From Sapria himalayana (taxonomy: Eukaryota; Streptophyta; Magnoliopsida; Malpighiales; Rafflesiaceae): DNA of 64,000 bases. Location: contig JAREIK010010198.1 of NCBI GenBank assembly GCA_029783825.1, positions 62,001 through 126,000 of the forward strand, in the 5' to 3' direction. The notes under the pieces are model-generated. The model had not been told where the DNA came from and ran no database searches. It saw only the letters and a program-made list of their open reading frames with translations. Numbering within the stretch: the first letter of the stretch is position 1; each line of letters starts with the position of its first letter. The position numbers and the translations under genes are program-made. Below, piece after piece: positions 1-11,422 of this stretch.

Positions 1-1540
1 ATTGCATAGCAATGACATAGGCAAATGCTTGATGATGCATGTCACACACATGCACAATCTTATATTTGCATAGTTTTAATATGGTGCATCTTTAAGGTTC
101 CTCCAAAAGGCTTGGACAAATCTGAATGGAAAGGATGCTGTGCGCATAATGATTCAATGCCAACTCTCAAGTCTGGGAATCCAGGTGATTTTAGTTGTAT
201 TAGTACGCTTGGAATTCTTAGGCATTATGTTTTTTTAAGTATTTTATGCATAGAATCATTAAGGTGCATAAGATTTGGTGGGCTGGACTAAATTAGTCAT
301 CTTTTTAGTCTCTTTTAAGTTGTGTGCCTAAATGATAAATAAAGTGTGTATTTTCCAAAAAAAACAAAAAAAAACCATAACCCCTAAACTTTAAATCCTA
401 AACCATAAACAATATCCCTGGTCCATAAACCCTAAATCCTAAATCTCATGTTTTGTAGTTTTATAATCAAATGAATAAGTGTTAAATTTAAATTGAAATT
501 CACAACTTTTAGGAATGTCACAGATTTATCTTTTTGTATATTTAACACAAAGTCATGCCTCAAGGGGTGAGTTATGGATTCAATCTCTTTCTTGCTTTAG
601 ATTATTGTAGCATTAGCAATGGTCATGATTGTATATTTTGTCTCTAGAACAAAAAAACATATCGATGAGAATATGCCATAACTTGTGTCTCTCTGTTGGA
701 CATATTTTAATGGCTTTAAGAATGATCATTAATACATATTTAATCACTATAATTCTTGGTCACAGTATTGGATATGAGAATAGCTTGTGCATTTTATCTT
801 TATATTGCAAATTCATTGCACTAGGAATGATTGTAACTTTAGACATTCCTCAAGAGCAAAAGTGATGACCCTATAAATAGTAAAAGCTCGAGTACTACTC
901 TTTATAACATTCTATAGCTAAAATTCTTGGGATTTGTAATATCACTATGGAATTATTTTTGGATTTGTGACTTCAAGTGTCAATATGCAAGACTAATATT
1001 TTGAGCAATTATTAAAACCTTTTATACATTTGAATATGATTCATTTACACCTTTTGGGTATTGTGAGCTTGTATACATAACTCATTTAATATAAAAAGAA
1101 AGAAATGATACTTTTCATATCCACGAGGATATAAAAAAAGGCTTAGACATGCCAATAAAATAAATTTTTTGATTCTTGATTGAATGAGAGCCCATACTTC
1201 TTGCACTACTCAAACCACCATGGGGGTAGTTTGTACTAATAGCCTACATGGTTGTTATTTTTTTCGAGGAAAAGTATGTTTTAAAAAAATTGCTTTGAGT
1301 GTGTGCATGAAATATATTTTAGAAGAAATTAGAATAATCAAAATAAATATCATCCTCAACAACTAGCTATTTCAACACATAGGGGTACAACATTGGTTTA
1401 GTCTGTTAGCGTACATGAGTCAAATTACCTTTGTAGCCCAGTGATTCAACATCAAATATGATGAGACATAATAGAGATAAAGTAAAAGCTCCTATTATTT
1501 TGGTTAGAGGTTTAGCAACCATTCTTGAGTTGAGAAAGGA
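1..1540 (+). repeat. Island repeat copy 1 (left-truncated by window edge)
   Basis: Non-satellite sequence of clearly higher complexity than its surroundings. It matches the right-hand ~1.5 kb of the full copies at 14363-16833 and 42411-44856. The match to the inverted copy is especially close: for example the segment near 1120 recurs reverse-complemented near 42810 with very few changes. In order it holds a 3'-end-like module with AATAAA (338-343) and an A-run (about 357-373), a 7-bp-periodic telomere-like tract (374-446), and roughly 1 kb of unique-looking sequence before the satellite resumes. A 78-codon frame (629-865) has no recognisable domain. The AATAAA plus A-run suggests the end of a transcript or of an LTR R region, so a decayed non-autonomous retroelement is possible, but no PBS, polypurine tract, LTR pair or protease/RT motif is visible. 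Confidence 0.75.
338..446 (+). other. Poly(A)-signal / A-run / telomere-like tract in island copy 1
   Basis: AATAAA at 338-343 is followed after about 13 bp by an A-run with one C (357-373). Next comes a tract of degenerate 7-bp units of the TAAACCC / TAAATCC type (374-446), resembling the Arabidopsis-type telomere repeat. The same order occurs in the other two long island copies. The period is 7 bp, unlike the 8-bp period of the telomere-like block inside the satellite monomers. Confidence 0.7.
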
Positions 1541-3879
1541 ACAAAATAAATTATTTTAATTATTCAGTATAATTATAATTGTTATTTTAATTATTTATTA
1601 GTTTATTTTGATCGAAATATTAATTACAAAATAAATTATTAGTGAGACAGATCTAATTTAAATTAAACCGTTATATCCTAAATAATAAAGAATAAATCTC
1701 ACTTTTTTTCATTTTAATTTTAAATATTCAAATTTAATTATTTATTTTTATATAATTATTAATTACAAAATAAATTATGAGTTACACAAATATAATTTAT
1801 ATAAATTATTTTTCACCAAAATAATATAGATAAACTTTTTAAAAGAGAAAAAAAGTTCAAAACAAAAAATTATTATATAGTAATATATTTTGATTTTCAT
1901 CTGAATCATTTTAGGTTTTGTAAATATATTTTAAATGGTATATATCTTATTAATAATAGATTATTATTTTATTTTTTCATCATTATTAGAATATTTATCA
2001 ATAAAAATGTTTATATTGAATTTATATGATATATAAATATAAAGATTATTATGACTAAATATTGTATTCACTTTTCAAAAAAATTTAAAATTATTAAATT
2101 TTCAAAGGTTATAACCTTTGAAATGAAAAAATAAAAAAAAATAAATTTTTTGTTATTTCATTTTTTAAATAAAACCTATTGATCATTAAATGTTTACTTA
2201 CTTAAATAATTAAGCTCATATATCCCGAAACCCCTAAATACATAAACCTTTTAACAGCTATATACTACTTAATAAATAATTAATTTCATTTTTATTTCTA
2301 TTTATTATAATTTTAAATATTAATTTCAATTATTTATAGTTTAATTTTTTAGAAAAATTAATTACAAAATAAATTTCGAGTGAGATAAATATTATTTTAA
2401 TAAAAAAAATATAAGCATATAAAAGAAGAAAAATTATATAATTTAAATATTATTATTTAGTAATATATTTTGATTTGATTTTGAATCATTTTGTGTTATG
2501 TAAATATATTTTTATTAATATTTATATTATTAATAATAGTTTATTAATTTAATTTTTCATCATTATTATAATATCTTTCATTAAAGTTGTTTATATTGAA
2601 TTTATATGATATATAATTATTAAGATTAATCTAATTATACATAGTATTCACATTTCAAAAAATTTTAAAATTATTTTATTTTTAAAGGTTATAACATTTA
2701 AAAATTAGAAAAAAATCTAAAAAAAATTTTTTATTTTTATTATATAAATAAAACCTATAAACCACTAAATACCTAATAACATAAATTGATAAACTCCTAA
2801 ATGACAAAACTTCTAATTAATCAAACAATTAAACCTATATATCACATATAATAAATCATAAATCTCATTTTAATTTGTATTCATTATAATTTAAAATTTT
2901 TCATTTTAATTATTTAGTAGTTTATTTTTTATAGAAAAATTAATTACAAAATAAATAATGAGCGAGACAACTATAATTTTAATAATTTATTTTTAATCAA
3001 AAAAAAATATAAGCTTATAAAAAGAAGTAAAAATTTAAAAACAAAAAATTATTATTTAGTAATATATTTTACTTTGATTTTGAATCAATATATATAGGTT
3101 TTGCAATTATATTTTATTTGCTATCAATCTTATTAAGAATAGTTTATTAATTTATTATTTGATCAATTTTATAATATCTAACAATAAATTACTTATATTT
3201 AATTTAAATGTCTTATAATTATTAAGATTATTATAAGTTAATATTATATTTACATTTGAAAAAAAATCAAAAATTATTATATTTTCAAAGGTTATAACCT
3301 TCAAAATGATAAAAAATCACAAAAATAATTTTTTTATTATTTTATTATTTAAATTAAAATTATAAACCACTATATGCCTAAACATTTAAATCTCTAGACT
3401 CCTAAAACTCAAAACCTCCTAAATACTTAAACCATTAAACCTATATAACCTAAATAATAAATAATAAATCTCATTTTTATTTGTATTCATTTTAATTTTA
3501 AATATTCATTTTAATTATTTTTTAGTTTATTTTTATAGAAATATTAATTACAAAATAAATAATGAGTGAGACATATATAATTTTAATAAATTATTTTTTA
3601 TGAAAAAAAATATAAGCTTATAAAAATAAACAAAAGTTCAAAAATTTAAAATTTTATTTAGTAATATAATTTACTTCGATTTTGAATTATTTTGGATTCT
3701 GCAAATATATTTTATTTAATATCTATCTTATTAATAATTGTTTATTAATTTATTTTTGATCATCAAAATAATATATATTAATAAAATTTTTTATATTGAA
3801 TTTACATCAAATATAATTATAAAGATTATTATAACTAAGTATTGTATTCATATTTTAGAACTATTAAAAAATTATTATA

Positions 3880-3905
3880 TTTTCAATGGTTATGACCATT
3901 GAAAA
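3880..3905. repeat. Palindrome variant with paired arm changes
   Basis: The arms read TTTTCAATGG and CCATTGAAAA instead of TTTTCAAAGG and CCTTTGAAAA. The A-to-T change on the left is matched by a T-to-A change on the right, so the palindrome is preserved. A single central G breaks the symmetry. The counterpart on the inverted arm (40027-40052) shares that central base (as C on the '+' strand) but keeps the common arms, so the two arm changes arose together after duplication or were reverted together. Confidence 0.85.
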
Positions 3906-5305
3906 TCACGAAAATTAATAAAAATAATTTTTTTGTAATTTCATTGATTAAATAAAACCTATAAACACCTAAATGTGCAAACATATAAATCAATAAACTC
4001 ATTAACCCCAAAACTACAAAAAACATAAACCATTAAATAGGGATACAGTAAATAATAAATAATATATCTCTTTTTTATTAGTATCCATAATAATTTTAAA
4101 TATTCATTTTAATTATTTATCAATTTATTTTTATAGAAATATTAATTACAAAATAAATTATTAGTGAGAGAGATATAATTTAAAAATTTTATTTTCATCA
4201 AAAAAATTTATATGCTTATAAAATGAGGCAAAATTTTTAAGATAAAAATTATTATTTAGTAATATTTCTTATTTTGATTTTGAATCTTTTTATATTCTAC
4301 AATTATATTTTAATTTATATCATTCTTATTAATACTAGTTTATTAATTTATTTATTGATCATTATTATAATATCTATTAATATAATTATTTATATTTAGT
4401 TTATATTATATATAATTATTAAGATTATTATAACTAAATATTATAATTACATTAAAAAAATTTAAAATTATTATATTTTCAAATGTTACAACCTTTAAAA
4501 ATTAAAAAAATTCAAAAAATTAAATTTTTGTTTATTAATTCTTTAGATAATAACTATAAATCACTAAAGGTCTAAACACTTAAATCACTAAACTCCTAAA
4601 CCAAAAAATAGCTATCTTATTAATAATAGCTTATTAAATTTTTTTTGATCATTATTATAATATTAGTAATGTTATTATTTAATTTGAATTTAAATGACTT
4701 ATAATTATTAAGATTCTTATAACTACATATTATATTTACATTTGAAAAGAATTTAAAAATTATTATATTTTCAAAGGTTATAACCTTCAAAAATTAAAAA
4801 AATAATAAAAATAAATTTTTCTGTTATATCTTTGTTTAAATAAAACTTATAAACCACTAAATGCCTAAAGACTTAAACCTCTAAACTCCTAAACATAAAA
4901 GCCCCTAAATACTTAAACCTTTAAACTCGTAAACTGAAAATATAATTTAAATAATTTATTAAAATATTAATTACAAAATAAATTATGAGTGATACAAATA
5001 TAATTTAAATAATTTATTTTTCATCAAAAAAAATATAAGATTATAAAAAAGAAGCAAAAACTAAAATAATTATTATTTATTAATAAATTTTACTTGGATT
5101 TTGAATATTTTTAGGTTTTGCAATTATATTTTAATATATATCTATCATATAAATAATAGCATATTAATTTATTTTTTTATAATTGATATCATATATATCA
5201 ATAAAATTATTTATATTGAGTTTATATCTTATATAATTATAATGATTATTATTAATAAATATTGTATTCATATTTTAAAAAATTTTAAAATTATTATATT
5301 TTCAA

Positions 5306-7580
5306 AGCTCATAACCTTTGAGAAGGTGAAAAAATATCGAAAATAATTTTTTTGTTATTTCATTGTTTAAATAAAACCTATAAACCACTAAATGCCTAAA
5401 AACATAAATCGCTAAAGTCATAAAAGAAAAAACCTCTAAATACTTAAAATATTAAATTGGTATACATTAATAATAATTCATAAATCTCTTTTTAATTTTT
5501 ATTCAGAATAATTTTAAATTTTTATATAAATTATTTATCAGTTTATTTTTATAGAAATATTAATTACAAAATAAATTATTAGTGAGATAGATCTATTTTA
5601 AATTAAACTGGCATCCCTAAATAATAAATAATAAATCTTATTTTTTTTCATTATAATTTTAAATATTCATTTTAATTATTTATTTGTTTATTTATATAAT
5701 AATATTAATTACAAAATAAATTGAGTTAGACAAATATAATTTATATATAATATTTTTCATCAAAGAATTATAAATAAACTTTTTAGAAGAAGAAAAAAAT
5801 TTCTAAACAAAAAATTATTATATAGTGATTTATTTTGCTTTGATTCTGAATTATTTTAGGTTTTATAATTATATTTTAATTGATATCTATCTTTTTTTTA
5901 ATTGAAATCTATCTTATTAATAATAGATTATTAATTTATTTTTTGATCATTATTAGAATATTTATCAATAAAATTGTTTATATTGAATTTATATGATATA
6001 TAAATATAATAATTATTATAACTAAAGATTCTATTAACTTTTGAAAAAAAAGTTAAAAATTATTATATTTTGAAAGGTTATAACATTTTAAAATATTAAA
6101 AAATAATAAATATTTATTTATTGTTATTTTATTTTTTAAATAAAACCTATAAACCACTAAAAGCCTAAAATCATAAATATATAAACTCCTAAACGACAAA
6201 ACCTCTAAATACTTATTCCATTAAACTGGTTTAAATTAATAATAAATCATAAACCTCATTTTAATTTTTATTCAGTATAATTTTAAATTTTTATTATAAT
6301 TATTTATCAATTTATTTTTATAGAAATATTAATTACAAAATAAATTATTATTGAGACGGACCTAATTTAAATTAAATCGGTATCCCTAAATAATAAATAA
6401 TAAATAATAAATAATAAATCTCATTTTTTTTCATTATAATTTTAAATATTCATTTTAAGTATTTATTTGTTTATTTATATATAAATATTAATTACAAAAT
6501 AAATTGAGTTAGACAAATATAATTTATGTAAATTATTTTTCATCAAAAAATTATAAATAAACTTTTTAAAAGAAAAAAAAATTCAAAGCAAAAAATTATT
6601 ATATAGTAATATATATTTCATTGCTTCTTAATCATTTTAGGTTTTATAATTATATATTAATTGATATTTATCTTATTAATAATAGATTATTAATTTATTT
6701 TTGGACCATTATTAGAATATTTATCAATAAAATTATTTATATTGGGTTTATTTGATATATAAATATAATGATTATTATAACTAAAGATTCAATTCACTAT
6801 TTAAAAAAATTTAAAAATTATTATATTTTGAAAGGTAATAACATTTGAAAATATCAAAAAATAAAAAAATATATTCTTTGTTATTGTATTTTTTAAATAA
6901 TACCTATAAACCACTAAAAGCCTAAAAAAATAAATTGCTAAACTCCTAAACGACAAAACCTCTAAATATTCAAACCATTAAACTGCTATACATTAATAAT
7001 AAATAATAAATCTCATATTAATTTTTATTCAGTATAATTTTAAATTTTCATTTTAATTATTTATCAGTTTATTTTTATAGAAATATTAATTACAAAATAA
7101 ATTATTAGTGAGATAGATCTAATTTAAATTAAACTGGTATCCCTAAATAATAAATAATAAATCTCAATATTTTTTCATTATAATTTTAAATATTCAATTT
7201 AATTATTTATTTGTTAATTTATATATAAATATTAATTACAAAATAATTTATTAGTTACACAAATATAGTTTATGTAAATTATTTTTCATCAAAAACTTAT
7301 AGATAAACTTTTTAAAAGAAAAAAAATTTTCAAGACAAAAAATTATGGTATAGTAATATATTTTGCTTTGCTTCTGAATCATTTTATGTTTTGTAATTAT
7401 ATTTTAATTGATATCTATCTTATTAATAATAGATTATTAAATTATTTTTTTATCATTATTATAATATTTATCAATAAAAATATTTATATTGAATTTATAT
7501 GATATATAAATAAAATGATTATTATAACAAAATATTGTATTCACTATTAAAAAAAATTTTAAAATTAATATATTTTCAAA
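5306..7580 (+). repeat. Three ~750-bp variant monomers
   Basis: Palindrome centres at 5305, 6075, 6833 and 7580 are spaced 770, 758 and 747 bp. The extra ~150 bp is a second, diverged copy of the segment that starts with the GGTATACCCTAAATAATAAA-type motif and runs through TTAATTACAAAATAAATT. Each long monomer therefore has this segment twice, the first ending in TTAGTGAGACNGATCT and the second in a GAGTTAGACAAATAT motif. Similar long monomers occur at 12528-13268, 17982-18730 and 21043-21785. Confidence 0.75.
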
Positions 7581-8177
7581 GGTTATAACATTTGAAAATG
7601 TGAAAAAATAAAAAAAATATTTTTTCTTTGTTATTCTATTGTTTAAATATAATCTATACACCACTAAATGCCTAAGCATTTAAATCACTAAACTACAAAA
7701 TCCCGATACCTCTATAAATATAATCTTTTAAATCTGTATACGCTAAATAATAATTAATAAATTTCATTTTTATTTGTTTTCATTATAATTTAATAAATTC
7801 ATTTTTATTGTTTTGTTTTTTATTTTTATATTTGTATTTATTATAAAATAAATTATAAGTTAATAATATAATTTATAAAAATTATTTTTTATCAAAAAAT
7901 TGATAAGCTTATAAAAAGAATAAAAATTTAAAAACAAATAATTATTATCTAGTAATATATTTTGCTTTAATTTTGTATCATTTTAAGTTTTGATATTATA
8001 TTTTAAGTAATATCAATCTTATTCATAATAGATTTTTAAATTATTTTTTGATAATTATTAGAATATCTATCAATATAATTGTTTATATTGAATTTATATG
8101 ATATATAAATATTATGAGTATTATAAATAAATATTGTATGCACTTTTGGAAAAAATTTAAAAATTATTATATTTTCA

Positions 8178-8777
8178 AAGGTTATAATATTAAAAATGAT
8201 AAAAAATAATAAAAATAAATTTTTAATTATTTTATTTTTTAAATAAAACCTATAGACCATTAAATGCTTAGTTACTTAAATTAGTAAGCTAATAAACCCC
8301 GAAACACCTAAATACATAAACATTTTAACATCTATATACTACTTAATAAATAATAAATCTAATTTTTATTTCTATTTATTATAATTTTAAATATTCATTT
8401 TAATTATTTATAGTTTAATTATTTAGAAAATTTAATTACAAAATAAATTTTGAGTAAGACAAATATTATTTAAATAATTTATTTTTAATCAAAAAAAATA
8501 TAAGCTTATAAAAAGAAGGACAAATATAAAATTAAATATTATTATTTAGTAATATATTTTGATTTGATTTTGAATCATTTTGTGTTATGTAAATATATTT
8601 TAATTAATATTTATATTATTAATAATAGTTTATTAATTTATTTTTTGATCATCAAAATATTATATATTAATAAAATTTTTTATATTGAATTTACATCAAA
8701 TATAATTATTAATATAATTAGAACTAAGTATTGTATTCATTTTTTAGAAATATTAAAAAATTATTTTATTTTCAAAG
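8178..8777 (+). repeat. Representative 600-bp satellite monomer (map)
   Basis: This is one complete period from palindrome centre to palindrome centre. The telomere-like octamer block lies at about 8247-8335, with TAAA recurring every 8 bp. An AT-rich core with a TAATTACAAAATAAAT-type motif follows at about 8340-8450. A GAGTRAGACAAATAT-type motif lies at about 8450-8470. The palindrome TATAAGCTTATA, containing a HindIII site, is at 8499-8510. A TTTGATTTTGAATCATTTT-type block is near 8550-8580. The ATCTTATTAATAATAG-type block and the GATCATNNTNATAAT block follow, and the monomer ends in the 26-bp palindrome at 8769-8794. The same order holds across the window in either polarity. Confidence 0.85.
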
Positions 8778-8794
8778 GTTATAACCTTTGAAAA
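8769..8794. repeat. Perfect 26-bp palindrome of the satellite
   Basis: The half-site TTTTCAAAGGTTA is followed directly by its exact reverse complement, so the DNA could extrude a 13-bp-arm cruciform with no loop. It is the most recognisable landmark of the monomer. Other perfect copies are at 9793-9818, 23680-23705, 27888-27913, 34974-34999, 36573-36598 and 37600-37625. Most other monomers carry one to three substitutions. Confidence 0.95.
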
Positions 8795-9792
8795 TCACGA
8801 AAATTCATAAAAATAAAATTTTTGTTATTTCATTGATTAAATAAAACCTATAAACACATAAATGTGCAAACATATAATTCAATAAAGTCATTAAGCCCAA
8901 AACCACAATAAACTTAAACCATTAATTAGGTAAACCCGAAATAATAAATCATAAATCTCATTTTTATTAGTATTCATTATAATTTTATATATACATTTTA
9001 ATTATTTATTAGTTTATTTTTATAGAAATATAAATTAAAAAATAAATTAATAGTGAGACAAATATAATTTAAATAATTTATTTTTCATCAAAAAATATAT
9101 AGGCTTATAAATGGATAAAAAAATTTAAAAATTTAAAATTAATAATTAGTGAACTATTTCACTTTGATTTTGAATCATTTTAGGTTTGGTAAATATATTT
9201 TAAACAATATTTATCTTATTAATAATTGATTATTAATCTTTTGTATGATCATTATTATAATATATATCAATATAATTGTTTATATTGAATTTACATGATA
9301 TATAATTATTAAGATTATCATAACTAAATATAGTATTCACATTTCAAATAAATTTAAAAATTGTTATATTTTCAAAGGTTATATCCTTCAAAAATGAGAA
9401 AAAATAACAAATAAAATTTTTTTAATTTTATTTTTTAAATAAAACTTATAAACTACTAAATGACGAAACACTTAAATCACTAAATTCTTAAATCCCATAA
9501 CGCCTAAATATATAATCTTTTAAACCTGTATATTTTATCTTATTAATAATAGTTTTATTTAATATCTATCTTTTTAATATATTTTACTTTGATTTTGAAT
9601 CATTTTAGGTTTTGCAAATAAATTTTATTTAATATCTATCTTATTAATAATAGTTTATTATTTTATTTTATTATCATCATCATAATATCTATAAAAAAAT
9701 TATTTATATTGAATTTACATAATATATAATTATATAAATTATTATTACATAATAATATTTTCACATTTTAAAAAAATTTAAAAATTATTATA

Positions 9793-9818
9793 TTTTCAAA
9801 GGTTATAACCTTTGAAAA
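9793..9818. repeat. Perfect 26-bp palindrome
   Basis: Exact copy of the satellite palindrome. It sits only 424 bp from the preceding one because that monomer has an internal deletion joining its octamer block to the ATCTTATTAATAATAG block near 9535. Confidence 0.95.
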
Positions 9819-10879
9819 TAAGAAAAAATAAAAAAATAAATTATATGTTATTAGATTTTTTAAATAAAATCTATAAACCATAAAATACCTAAATTCTTAA
9901 TGACTAAACTCCTAAATTCCGAAGTCCAGAAATAAATATGCCTTTAAATTAGTATACTTTAAATAATAAATAATAAATCTCATTTTTATTAGTATTCATT
10001 ATAATTTTAAATATTCATTTTAATTATTTATCAGTTTATTTTTATTGAAATATTAATTACAAAATAAATTATTAGTGAGCCGGATATAATATAAATAATT
10101 TATCTTTCATCAAAAAAATATAAGATCATAAAAAGAAGCAAAATTTTTAAAACAAAATATTATTATTTAGTAATTTATTTTAATTTAATTTTGAATTATT
10201 TTAAATTTTGCAATTATATTTTAATTTAGATCATTCTAATTAATAATAGTTTATTAATTTATTTATTGATCATTATTATAATATCTATTAATAAAATTAT
10301 TTATTTTGATTTTAGATTATTTATAATTATGAAGATTAGAATAACTAAATATTATATTCACATTTTTAAAAAAATTAAAAATTATTATATTTTCAAAGGT
10401 TATAACCTTCCAAAATTAGATAAAATCACCAATTGCATAAACAATTAAATGAATAAACCCCAAACACCTAAATACTTAAACCATTAAACCTGTATATCCT
10501 GAATAATAAATAATAAATCTCAATTTTATTTGTATTCATTATAATTTTAAATATTTATTTTAATTATTTATTAGTTTATTATTATAGAATTATAAATTAC
10601 AAAATAAATTATGAGGAAGACAAATATAATTTAAATAATTTATTTTTAATAACAAAAATATAAACTTATAAAAAAAGCAAAATATTAAAAAATATTATTA
10701 TTCGGTAATATACACTTTGATTTTTAATAAATTTAGATTTTGCAAATATATTTTAAATAATATCTATCTTATTAATAATAGTATATTAATTTATTTATTG
10801 ATCATTATTATAATATCTAGCAATGTTATTATTTATATTGAATTTAAATGACTTATATTTATTAAGATTATTATAACTA

Positions 10880-10930
10880 AATATTATATTTACATTTGAA
10901 AAAAATTTAGAAAAAAAAATAAAAATAAAT
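10880..10930 (+). repeat. Monomer with excised palindrome
   Basis: Where neighbouring monomers read TTTGAAAAAAATTTAAAAAT, then the palindrome, then a poly-A/T stretch, this monomer passes directly from TTTGAAAAAAATTTAG into a run of A. About 40 bp containing the whole palindrome is missing. The next palindrome is at 11370, giving a 972-bp gap. Confidence 0.7.
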
Positions 10931-11393
10931 TTTTTGTTATATCATTGTTTAAATAAAACTTATAGACAACTAAATGACAAAACACTTAAATCTGTAAACT
11001 CCTAAACAGAAAAGACCCTAAATTCTTAAAACGTTAAACTCGTAAACCTTAAATATAATTTAAATAATTTATTTTTCATCAACAAAAAATATAAGCTTAT
11101 AAAAAGAAGGAAACCCTAAAAAACAAAAATTATTATTTGGTAATAAATTTTACTTTGATTTTGTATAATTTTAGATTTTGCAATTATATTTTAATTTATA
11201 TCTATCATATTAAATAAAGCATATTAATTTATTTTTTGATAATTGATATCATATCTATCAATAAAATTGTTTATATTTATAATTATATTATATATAATTA
11301 TAATGATTCTTATTACTAAATATTGTGTTCACATTTTTAAAATAATTTAAAATTATTAAATTTTCAAAGGTTATAACCTTTGAATATGTGAGA

Positions 11394-11422
11394 AAATAAC
11401 AAAAATAATTTTTTTGTTATTT
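11394..11422. repeat. Second hairpin downstream of the palindrome
   Basis: The arms AAATAACAAAAA (11394-11405) and its exact reverse complement (11411-11422) flank a 5-bp loop. It lies about 8 bp downstream of the near-perfect palindrome at 11361. Less perfect versions of the same AACAAAAA...TTTTTGTT pair follow the palindrome in many monomers in both polarities, so the monomer carries a two-hairpin module. Confidence 0.8.

Noticed and set aside
629..865. A 78-codon frame also present at 43080-43316 (-) and in altered form at 15930-16208, possibly a conserved small protein.
   Set aside because: The three copies are duplicated DNA. The differences between copies 1 and 2 are mostly amino-acid changing with no sign of constraint. 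There is no domain and the frame end is not conserved in copy 2.
8564..8791. Satellite open frames with near-identical mirror partners, such as 8564-8791 and 37646-37828 (-), which look like small hydrophobic proteins.
   Set aside because: They are readings of the ~600-bp monomer with I/N/Y/K-rich composition caused by AT content, and they run through the palindrome. The pairs exist because the arms are inverted duplicates.
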